DNA of 64,000 bases from an uncultured Sphingomonas sp. (lineage in GTDB: Bacteria > Pseudomonadota > Alphaproteobacteria > Sphingomonadales > Sphingomonadaceae), in the NCBI GenBank assembly GCA_913776045.1, contig CAJYOI010000041.1, forward strand, positions 1 to 64,000, in the 5' to 3' direction. Within the stretch, counting starts at the first letter, position 1, and each line of letters starts with the position of its first letter. This document shows, piece by piece, positions 56,044-64,000 of this stretch. The notes under the pieces are model-generated. The model was not told where the DNA came from and did no database searches. It saw nothing but the letters and a program-made list of their open reading frames with translations. Made by a program: the position numbers and the translations under genes.

Positions 56044-57560
56044 GCCCCCGGCAAGTCCGCTCCGGCGGCCTCGATCAGCGCGCCCGACCGCACCAGCGCC
56101 GTCGCCGCTTCCATATCGGGGTGGAAATGCCGATCCTCGCCCAGCGTCGGCACCTGCCCGCGCAAACACGCCCGCGCCCGCTCCAATGCTGGCGAGGACG
56201 TCAACGGCGCGTGGAAGTCGCACCCCTGCCCCGCCGCCAGCAGTTCGATGCCGACCACGGCCTGGGCATTCGCCGCCATCTCCAGCAGGCGACGCGCGCC
56301 ATGCGCCGCCATCGACACATGATCCTCCTGGTTCGCCGAGGTCGGGATCGAATCGACGCTCGCCGGGTAGGCACGCTGCTTGTTTTCGCTGACCAGCGCC
56401 GCCGCCGTCACCTGCGGGATCATGAAGCCCGAATTGAGGCCCGGTCGCGGGGTCAGGAATGCCGGCAAGCCCGACAGCGCGGGATCGACCAGCATCGCAA
56501 TGCGGCGTTCGGAAATGCTGCCGATCTCACAGATCGCCAGCGCGATCATGTCGGCGGCGAAGGCGACGGGCTCGGCGTGGAAATTGCCGCCCGACAGCGC
56601 TTCGTCGGTGTCGGCGAAGATCAGCGGATTGTCGGAGACACCATTAGCCTCGATCTCCAGGGTCCGCCCCGCCTGACGCAGCACGTCGAGCGCGGCACCC
56701 ATCACCTGCGGCTGGCACCGCAGGCAATAGGGATCCTGGACGCGCGGATCATCGTCGCGGTGGCTCGCGCGGATCGCCGAGCCCGTCATGAGCCCGCGCA
56801 ACGCAGCGCCGACGGCGATCTGCCCGGCATGACCACGCAAGCTGTGGATCCGGTGGTCGAACGGCGCGTCGGAGCCCTTGGCGGCTTCGGTCGACAGCGC
56901 GCCCGTCACCAGCGCGGCCTGGAACAGCGCCTCGACCTCGAACAGGCCGGCCAGCGCATTGGCGGTCGAGAATTGCGTGCCGTTGAGCAGCGCCAAGCCT
57001 TCCTTCGGTTCGAGTTCGAGGGGCACAAGCCCGACCTGTCGCAGCGCTTCGGCGGCCGGCAGCACGCACCCGGCGATATCGATCTCGCCCACCCCGATCA
57101 TCGCGGCTGCCATGTGCGACAGCGGGGCGAGATCGCCGCTGGCGCCGACCGAGCCCTGGCAGGGCACCACCGGCAGCGCGTCGGCCGCCAGCATCGCCTC
57201 GATCATCGCAACCGTGGCAGGCCGCACGCCGGACGCGCCCATGCCGAAGCTCGCAAGCTTCAGCGCCATCATCAGGCGCACGATCGCGCGAGGGGTTGGC
57301 GCGCCGACGCCGGCGGCGTGGCTGAGGACGATGTTGCGCTGGAGCATCGCGAGATCGTCCGCCTCGACGCGGACGCTCGCCAGCTTACCGAAGCCGGTGT
57401 TGATGCCATAGACCGGCGCGCCGCGGACAACGATCCGCTCGACCGCAGCGGCGCTCGCGGTGATGGCATCGTGGCAGGCCGGGTCGAGCGACAGGGCATC
57501 GCCGTGATAGACGGCGCGCCAGTGGCCGAGCGTAGCGGTGCCGGGGGTTAGCGAAATCAT
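56034..57560 (-). CDS. hutH: Histidine ammonia-lyase
   Basis: The product is 508 residues from the ATG at 57560. The Ala-Ser-Gly triad that forms the MIO cofactor is in [15 protein letters not shown]. Other blocks are [42 protein letters not shown] and [18 protein letters not shown]. It deaminates histidine to urocanate. The start overlaps the hutI stop (ATGA), and the end overlaps the hutG start. Confidence 0.97.
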   Translation of the reverse strand: MISLTPGTATLGHWRAVYHGDALSLDPACHDAITASAAAVERIVVRGAPVYGINTGFGKLASVRVEADDLAMLQRNIVLSHAAGVGAPTPRAIVRLMMALKLASFGMGASGVRPATVAMIEAMLAADALPVVPCQGSVGASGDLAPLSHMAAAMIGVGEIDIAGCVLPAAEALRQVGLVPLELEPKEGLALLNGTQFSTANALAGLFEVEALFQAALVTGALSTEAAKGSDAPFDHRIHSLRGHAGQIAVGAALRGLMTGSAIRASHRDDDPRVQDPYCLRCQPQVMGAALDVLRQAGRTLEIEANGVSDNPLIFADTDEALSGGNFHAEPVAFAADMIALAICEIGSISERRIAMLVDPALSGLPAFLTPRPGLNSGFMIPQVTAAALVSENKQRAYPASVDSIPTSANQEDHVSMAAHGARRLLEMAANAQAVVGIELLAAGQGCDFHAPLTSSPALERARACLRGQVPTLGEDRHFHPDMEAATALVRSGALIEAAGADLPGACA

Positions 57561-58756
57561 CGGCCGTTTCGTATCCGTTGGTGCAGGGGGTTGAAGCCGA
57601 TCCGGTAGACCAGCTCCGCAGGACGCTCGATGTCCCAGATCGCGAGGTCGCAGGCCTTGCCCGCCTCCAGCGAGCCGATGCGATCGGCCAACCCGAGCGC
57701 GCGAGCGGCGTTGATGGTGACGCCGCGCAAGGCTTCGTCGACCGTCAGGCCAAAACAGGTAGACGCCATGTTCATCGCCAGCAGAATCGACGTCATGGGC
57801 GACGTGCCCGGATTGCAATCGGTCGCGACCGCGATCGGCACGCCTGCCGCGCGCAGGGCCTCGACCGGCGGCAGCTTCGTCTCGCGGGTGAAATAATAGG
57901 CGCCGGGCAGCAATGTCGCGACGGTTCCGCTCGCCGCCATCGCCCAGACTCCGGCGTCGTCCAGCCATTCGAGATGGTCGGCGGACAGCGCGACATGCTG
58001 CGCAGCAATTTGCGCGCCGTGCAGGTTCGACAGTTGTTCGGCATGCAGCTTGATCGGCAGGCCATGCCGCGTCGCTGCGGCGAAGACTCGCGTGACCTGT
58101 TCAGGCGAAAAACCAATGCCCTCGCAAAAGGCGTCGACCGCATCGGCCAGCCCCTCCGCCGCGATCGCGGGCAGCATCTCGTCGCATATGTACGTGATGT
58201 AGCTATCCGCATCGCCCGCCCATTCCGGCGGCAGGGCATGCGCGCCTAGGAAGGTCGTCGTGACCCCGACGTCGCGTCGGTCTGCCAGTGCCCGCGCCGC
58301 GCGCAGAGATTTGGACTCGGTATCCGTCGACAGCCCATAGCCCGATTTCACCTCGACGGTGGTCACGCCCTCGGCGATCAGCGCGTCGAGCCGCGGGAGA
58401 GCATTCTTGACCAGCTCTGCCTCGCTCGCGGCGCGCGTCGCAAGCATCGTCGAGACGATGCCGCCGCCCGCGCGCGCAATCTCCTCGTACGTCGCACCCG
58501 CCAGGCGCTGCTCGAACTCGGCAGCGCGATCGCCACCGTAGATCAGATGCGTGTGGCAATCTATCAGCCCCGGTGTCACCCACCGTCCGCCGCAATCCAC
58601 CTCACGTTCCGCGGCGAAATCGGCGGCATCGCAAGCAGACCCGGCGAACACGATCACCCCGTCCCGCGCGGCCAAGACCCCATCCTCGACGATTCCAAGC
58701 CCCGCCCCGACCATCGTCGCGAGTCGCGCGTTTCGCCAGAGGTTGTCGCATCGCAT
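57557..58756 (-). CDS. hutI: Imidazolonepropionase
   Basis: The product is 399 residues from ATG 58756. It is an amidohydrolase-fold enzyme: metal motif [57 protein letters not shown] and [12 protein letters not shown]. It opens imidazolone propionate to formiminoglutamate. It is the first gene of the minus-strand hut operon, divergent from hutF with a palindromic operator in the gap. Confidence 0.96.
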   Translation of the reverse strand: MRCDNLWRNARLATMVGAGLGIVEDGVLAARDGVIVFAGSACDAADFAAEREVDCGGRWVTPGLIDCHTHLIYGGDRAAEFEQRLAGATYEEIARAGGGIVSTMLATRAASEAELVKNALPRLDALIAEGVTTVEVKSGYGLSTDTESKSLRAARALADRRDVGVTTTFLGAHALPPEWAGDADSYITYICDEMLPAIAAEGLADAVDAFCEGIGFSPEQVTRVFAAATRHGLPIKLHAEQLSNLHGAQIAAQHVALSADHLEWLDDAGVWAMAASGTVATLLPGAYYFTRETKLPPVEALRAAGVPIAVATDCNPGTSPMTSILLAMNMASTCFGLTVDEALRGVTINAARALGLADRIGSLEAGKACDLAIWDIERPAELVYRIGFNPLHQRIRNGR

Positions 58757-58782
58757 CCCCCGCTGTTTGGCACGCTCACGAT

Positions 58783-58800
58783 TTAATGTATAGACATTAA
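58783..58800. promoter_or_regulatory. HutC-type operator between divergent hut operons
   Basis: TTAATGT and ACATTAA form perfect 7-bp arms around ATAG, with core ATGTATAGACAT. The site lies 4 bases before the hutF start and 27 bases from the hutI start. GntR/HutC repressors bind AT-rich palindromes with a TGTATA-like core, and hutC lies downstream of hutF. A single site can control both arms. Confidence 0.7.
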
Positions 58801-58804
58801 CACC

Positions 58805-60132
<1,328 letters not shown>

Positions 60133-60136
<4 letters not shown>

Positions 60137-60840
60137 CCCCGCTCCACGACCGAATCCGCCGCGATCTTGAGCGCGAGATCCTGGCCGGCACCCGGGCACC
60201 CGGCTCGCGCATCCCGGTCGAGCACGAACTGATGGCCGATTACGGCTGCTCGCGGATGACGGTCAGCAAGGCGCTCGCCGCGCTCGCCGCCGATGGCTTC
60301 ATCGAACGCCGCAAACGCGCGGGCAGCTTCGTCGCGCGGCCACGGGTGCATTCGATGGTGCTCGACATCCCCGACCTCGCGGTCGAGGTCCGCAATCGCG
60401 GCCAGGCCTATGCCTATCGGCTGGAGGCGCGGACGGTTTGCGCAGCCGACCCGGCCGATCCGGTAGCGACCGAAATGGCGCGCGGCGGCGCATTGCTGCA
60501 ACTCAGCGGCACGCATCTGGCCGATGGCGCGCCGCTCGCGATCGAGGACCGGTTGATCGCGCTCGTCGCAGTGCCCGATGCCGAAGGCGCCGATTTCTCG
60601 CAGACGTCACCCGGCGCCTGGCTGCTCGAACATGTCGCCTGGACCGAAGCCGAAAGCCGCATCGCCGCAATGGGCGCAGACGGCGGAACGGCCCGACGCC
60701 TTGGGGTCGCGAGCGGAACGGCCTGCCTGGCCATCGATCGCCGAACCTGGCGCAGCGGCGAGCCGATCACCTATGTTCGCCAGCTCTTCGTCGGTGCCTC
60801 CTACGCCTTGTCCGCCCGCTTCGGCCCCGCGGCACGTTAG
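60133..60840 (+). CDS. hutC: GntR/HutC-family histidine utilisation repressor
   Basis: The product is 235 residues from a GTG overlapping the hutF stop. The winged helix is HDRIRRDLEREILAGTRAPGSRIPVEHELMADYGCSRMTVSKALAALAADGFIERRKRAGSFVA. The C-terminal UTRA domain (about 85-230) binds urocanate in this family (QLSGTHLADGAPLAIEDRLI, ITYVRQLFVG). It should repress both hut arms through the palindrome at 58783-58800. Confidence 0.93.
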
Positions 60841-61577
60841 AGTGGACCGGTCACAATGACGCCGTCAGGCGTAACGCGCGCGGCGACGCCATACAGCGAG
60901 GCAATCGTTTCGTCGGTCATTGTCGCGGCGACCGATCCGTCAACGACGATCCGCCCCCCACTCATCCACAGCAGTCGGTCCGCATAACGCGCGGCGAGGT
61001 CGAGATCGTGGAGTACGACCAGCGCCCCGCCGCCCGCCGCCACGAAATCGGCCAGCAGCCCCAGCACCCTGTGCTGGTGGCGCGGGTCGAGCGAGGCGAC
61101 CGGTTCGTCGGCGACGATGATCGGTGCTTCGGCAGCGAGAGCCCGGGCGAGGTGCATCCGCGCGCTTTCACCGCCCGACAGAGTGTCGGCAGCGCGATCC
61201 GCCAGCGCCTCCAGGTCGCAGGCAACAATGGCGCGATCGACCGCGGCGGCGTCCTCCGCTCTCAACCGACCGCTTACGCCATAAGCGAAGCGACCGAGGG
61301 CGACGATGTCCCGTACCCGCGCCGGCCAGGCGACTGGGCGGGTCTGGGGCAGATAGGATATGCGGCGCGCCCGGTCGGCCGGCTTCAACGTCGCTGCCGC
61401 CACGCCGTCTATGTCCGCATTCCCGGCGTCGGGCACTGTCAGGCCCAGCAAAAGGCGCAGCAGCGTCGTCTTGCCCGCGCCGTTCGGTCCGAGCAGCACG
61501 ACCAGTTCACCCGGCGCGACCGTCAGTGCAATATCGGCGATGATCGTGCCGTAGCGCAGTCCCTCCGCCTGGATCAT
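60837..61577 (-). CDS. btuD: ABC transporter ATPase for corrinoid/heme uptake
   Basis: The product is 246 residues from ATG 61577. Walker A is GPNGAGKTTLLRLLLG, the signature is LSGGESARMHLARALA, Walker B is IIVADEPVASLD and the switch is LVVLHDLDLAARY. It belongs to the FecE/BtuD/HmuV class that drives siderophore, heme or vitamin B12 permeases. The start overlaps the permease stop by four bases. The stop overlaps the convergent hutC end by four bases. Confidence 0.88.
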   Translation of the reverse strand: MIQAEGLRYGTIIADIALTVAPGELVVLLGPNGAGKTTLLRLLLGLTVPDAGNADIDGVAAATLKPADRARRISYLPQTRPVAWPARVRDIVALGRFAYGVSGRLRAEDAAAVDRAIVACDLEALADRAADTLSGGESARMHLARALAAEAPIIVADEPVASLDPRHQHRVLGLLADFVAAGGGALVVLHDLDLAARYADRLLWMSGGRIVVDGSVAATMTDETIASLYGVAARVTPDGVIVTGPL

Positions 61578-62548
61578 GCCCCTCGCCTCCGCGCCGCGAT
61601 ACCGACGAACAAGGGCGCACCGACCAGGGCGGCGACCACGCCCAGGCGCAGCTCCGACGTCGTCGGGATCAGCCGAACCCCGATGTCGGCGAGCACGAGG
61701 AACAGCCCGGCGACCAGGGCGGACGGCATCAAGCTGCGCGCGGGGTCGTGCCCGACCCACGGCCGAATGAGGTGCGGCGCGACGATCCCGACGAAGCCGA
61801 TCGCCCCGGCGAGCGCCACCGATGCGCCGGTGGCTAGACCTGCGCCCAGCACGACCGCGATCCGCTGGCGCCGCAGGTCGAGCCCGATGCTCGCCGCCGC
61901 CTCCTCGCCCAACGTCAGCGCGGACAGGCCGCGACGGGTCAGGATCAGCAGTGCTGCACCGAGGCCCATGAACGGGAGCGTCCCCGCAATCTCGGCAAAG
62001 CTGCGGTTGGCGACTGACCCCAGCGTCCAGTTGATCATGTCGGCCAGGCTGAATGGATCGGGCGCCAGGTTGAGCAGCAGCGCCATGATCGCGCCGGCAA
62101 AGCTCGACAGGCCGACGCCGATCAGGATCAGCGTGGCGACCGACGTCGTCCGCATCGCGACCCCGGCGATAATCGCGGTCGCGGCAAGCGCGCCGAAGAT
62201 CGATGCGGCCGGCAGGGCGATCGGCGAGGCCCCGACGAAACCATAATAGAGCGCCACGGTCGCCGCGAGCGTCGCGCAGGCTGATACCCCCAGCACGCCG
62301 GGCTCGGCCAGCGGATTGCGCAGCAAGCCCTGCAGCGCCGCGCCGCTGAGACCGAGTGCGGCACCGGCGAGAAACGCCGCCAGCGCGCGTGGGAGGCGAA
62401 TCATCCACACGACGATGGTGTCGCCGGGCAATCCCTGGCCGGCAAGCGCGGCGAAAAGGCGATCGGCCGGGAGCGACGTGGAGCCGAGGAAACAAGCGGC
62501 GATGATCGCGGTCACGCTGGCGAGCGCCAAGGTCAGGATGAGCTTCAC
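61574..62548 (-). CDS. btuC: FecCD/BtuC-family permease
   Basis: The product is 324 residues from a GTG at 62548. About ten membrane helices with family blocks are seen: VVWMIRLPRALAAFLAGAALGLSGAALQGLLRNPLAEPGVLGVSACATLAA, LILIGVGLSSFAGAI, GEEAAASIGLD, GAIGFVGIVAPHLIRPWVGHD (coupling region) and TSELRLGVVAALVGAPLFV. It forms the inner-membrane channel with the ATPase encoded next to it. Its start overlaps the stop of the binding protein gene. Confidence 0.9.
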   Translation of the reverse strand: MKLILTLALASVTAIIAACFLGSTSLPADRLFAALAGQGLPGDTIVVWMIRLPRALAAFLAGAALGLSGAALQGLLRNPLAEPGVLGVSACATLAATVALYYGFVGASPIALPAASIFGALAATAIIAGVAMRTTSVATLILIGVGLSSFAGAIMALLLNLAPDPFSLADMINWTLGSVANRSFAEIAGTLPFMGLGAALLILTRRGLSALTLGEEAAASIGLDLRRQRIAVVLGAGLATGASVALAGAIGFVGIVAPHLIRPWVGHDPARSLMPSALVAGLFLVLADIGVRLIPTTSELRLGVVAALVGAPLFVGIAARRRGA

Positions 62549-63366
62549 GGTCGTGTCGTCACTTTGGCGAGCCGCTCCACAGCGTCCAGCACGAACCACC
62601 CTCCACACGCCGTCCAGGCGCCCGGCAGTTCCGCGGTCGGCACACCCTTGAGCGCACGACCGACGACCGGGTGCGCTGCCGCGCTCCACGGGTCGGGCCG
62701 GTTCCACCGCGTATCGAAGAAGGCTGCCGCGACGACATCCGGTCGCGCATAGGCCAACCGCTCCAACGGCAACGGCCCCCAGCCCCCGGAGGTCTGGAAG
62801 TTCACGAGGCCACCGGCGCGCAGCAGCTCATCGACGATCGATCCGGGACCCGTGGTCACGCCGCCCGGCGTCACATAGAGCGCCGACTTGCCCGTCGAGG
62901 CGCGCTTCAGCGCCGCCAATCGTGTATCGAATGCCGCCGCCATCACCTCGCCTTGGCGCCGCTCGCCAAGCCCCCTTGCCGTATCGAGCAGCACCGTGCG
63001 GATACCGGCCAGATCCGGTGCATAGCCCAGTTGCAGCACCGGCACCCCGGCGCCTTCGAACAGCGCCGCGGCGTTGGGCCCGCCGCCATAGCTGCGCACG
63101 ACCAGGTCGGGCTTCAGCAGCAGCACGTCCTCCGCTTGTGGGCGGACCTGGGGCACGCCCCGCGCGGCGGCGCGCATGTAGGAGAATTCGGCTGCCGCAT
63201 CGGGCGACACCGCAGCGATGCGGTCCCGCCCGACCAGCTTCAGGACATATTGATCGGCACAATAATCCAGGCTGACGATGCGCATCGGGCGCACTGCCCG
63301 CACCGGCATGGGGGCCGGGGTGCACCCGGCCACCGTTACCAGCAGCATCGCCAGCCAGCGGATCAC
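62545..63366 (-). CDS. btuF: Periplasmic corrinoid/heme-type binding lipoprotein
   Basis: The product is 273 residues from a GTG inside the receptor stop. A lipobox is visible (LLVTVAGCTPAP). The two lobes show RIVSLDYCADQYVLKLVGRDRIAAVSPD and LLLKPDLVVRSYGGGPNAAALFEGAGVPVLQL, linked by a helix, as in BtuF-like class III binding proteins. B12 is favoured over heme or siderophore because of the BtuF-like form and the receptor-F-C-D order, but the ligand is inference. Confidence 0.82.
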   Translation of the reverse strand: MIRWLAMLLVTVAGCTPAPMPVRAVRPMRIVSLDYCADQYVLKLVGRDRIAAVSPDAAAEFSYMRAAARGVPQVRPQAEDVLLLKPDLVVRSYGGGPNAAALFEGAGVPVLQLGYAPDLAGIRTVLLDTARGLGERRQGEVMAAAFDTRLAALKRASTGKSALYVTPGGVTTGPGSIVDELLRAGGLVNFQTSGGWGPLPLERLAYARPDVVAAAFFDTRWNRPDPWSAAAHPVVGRALKGVPTAELPGAWTACGGWFVLDAVERLAKVTTRP

Positions 63367-64000
63367 AGCTTCAGTCTCACCCCGCCATAGGCCGCACGAC
63401 GCGGCGTGCCGTAGAGGTAGACCGTCTCATAGACCTCGTCGAACAGGTTCTCGACGCGGCCGAACACTTCGAAGCGATCGCCGATGGGAAGGCTCGCGCG
63501 GAGGTCGACAAGCACATAGCCGTCCAGCCGATGCGTATTCGTCGCGTTTTCGAAGCTGTCGCCGACATGGGTGATCGTGGCCCCCGTCGACAGGCCGAAC
63601 GCCCAGCGATAGTCGGCGACCATGTTCACGCTCTCGCCCGGACGCCGCGCGAGCTTCCGTCCAGTGTCGCGGTTCTGCGCGTCGAGATAGGTGTAGGCGA
63701 AGGCCACGCGCAGCGGCTCGACCGGTTGCAGCACCAGCGTCGCCTCCACACCCTCAGCCCGCGTACGGCGGATGTTGTCGTAGGTGCCGAACGGCCGATT
63801 TACGCAGATCGCGCTCGTCACGCCAAAGCAGGACACGAAGTCGATCTGGTTGCGCGTATCGCGGTGGAAATAGGTCGCCTGGACCTGCAACGCATCGCCC
63901 AGCAGCCGCTGGGTCACGCCCGCATCCCAGCTGTTGGCACGCTCAGGCACCAGGCGGTCGTTCCCGTAATCGCCGAAGAGCTGGTAGAGCGACGGCGCGC
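63363..64000 (-). CDS. btuB: TonB-dependent receptor, BtuB-like, C-terminal part (runs off the window)
   Basis: The last 212 or so residues are visible and the frame is open at the right edge. The segment begins APSLYQLFGDYGNDRLVPERANSWDAGV, a barrel block typical of BtuB and related receptors. It continues with paired strands (VQATYFHRDTRNQIDFV, VEATLVLQPVEPLRVAFAYTYLDAQN, FEVFGRVENLFDEVYETVYLYGTPRRAAYGGVRL). It imports the ligand across the outer membrane for the downstream binding protein and permease. The N-terminus and any cobalamin riboswitch upstream lie outside the window. Confidence 0.8.
   Translation of the reverse strand, partial: APSLYQLFGDYGNDRLVPERANSWDAGVTQRLLGDALQVQATYFHRDTRNQIDFVSCFGVTSAICVNRPFGTYDNIRRTRAEGVEATLVLQPVEPLRVAFAYTYLDAQNRDTGRKLARRPGESVNMVADYRWAFGLSTGATITHVGDSFENATNTHRLDGYVLVDLRASLPIGDRFEVFGRVENLFDEVYETVYLYGTPRRAAYGGVRLKL

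Noticed and set aside
55123-56223. HutG start at 56223
   Set aside because: The first 60 codons would lie within hutH in another frame. The coupled starts at 56043 or 56037 are more natural.

Overview
The window looks like chromosomal DNA of an alphaproteobacterium, most likely a sphingomonad (Sphingomonas or a relative). The reasons are high GC content, several TonB-dependent receptors, TPR-CHAT and FecR-type secreted proteins, a NodT-type RND efflux operon, and dense operons with ATGA/GTGA stop-start overlaps. Species assignment is inference; no rRNA is present.

Left part (1-12337). The window opens inside an IS3-family element whose terminus and broken OrfA are visible. Next is a serine hydrolase gene split by an in-frame TGA. 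A same-strand accessory cluster follows: a TPR plus beta-barrel protein resembling SLAM (surface lipoprotein assembly modifier), a large FecR-domain surface protein with a Pro-Thr linker and two TbpB-barrel-like modules, an unrecognised secreted protein, an OmpR-type response regulator and histidine kinase, a small exported protein, and a secreted TPR-CHAT caspase-like protein. This is one of the two best candidates for an undescribed system.

Middle part (12528-37541). This holds an aldehyde dehydrogenase operon, a decayed IS481-type transposase beside tRNA-Lys(CTT), a DUF47-Pit phosphate uptake pair, a gamma-carbonic anhydrase, two L,D-transpeptidases, a pncC-nadE pair for NAD metabolism, a pectate lyase, a ZnuD-like TonB receptor, and a minus-strand dctA-TonB receptor-GDSL hydrolase set. 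The last is divergent from dctBD, with two DctD-type palindromes between them. The DctD protein lacks the GAFTGA motif needed for sigma54 activation. A YeiH-type exporter ends the region.

Right-centre (37656-52783). A TetR regulator with a palindromic operator precedes a complete RND efflux operon (adaptor, pump, outer-membrane factor). Next is a 54-residue double-glycine leader peptide with a Cys-Pro-Lys-rich core, followed by a C39-peptidase ABC exporter, an HlyD adaptor and a second outer-membrane factor. This is a compact microcin-like production and export locus and the second main candidate. A GH13 glucosidase, a GT4 glycosyltransferase and a Crp/Fnr regulator follow.

Right end (53108-64000). 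A complete five-enzyme histidine utilisation locus (hutI-hutH-hutG-hutU divergent from hutF-hutC) has a palindromic HutC-type operator between the two arms. A roughly 130-bp palindromic repeat, also present at 21305-21432, lies in frame inside the 5' end of hutG and encodes about 45 extra residues. The window ends in a corrinoid or heme uptake operon (TonB receptor, binding lipoprotein, permease, ATPase) that runs off the right edge.
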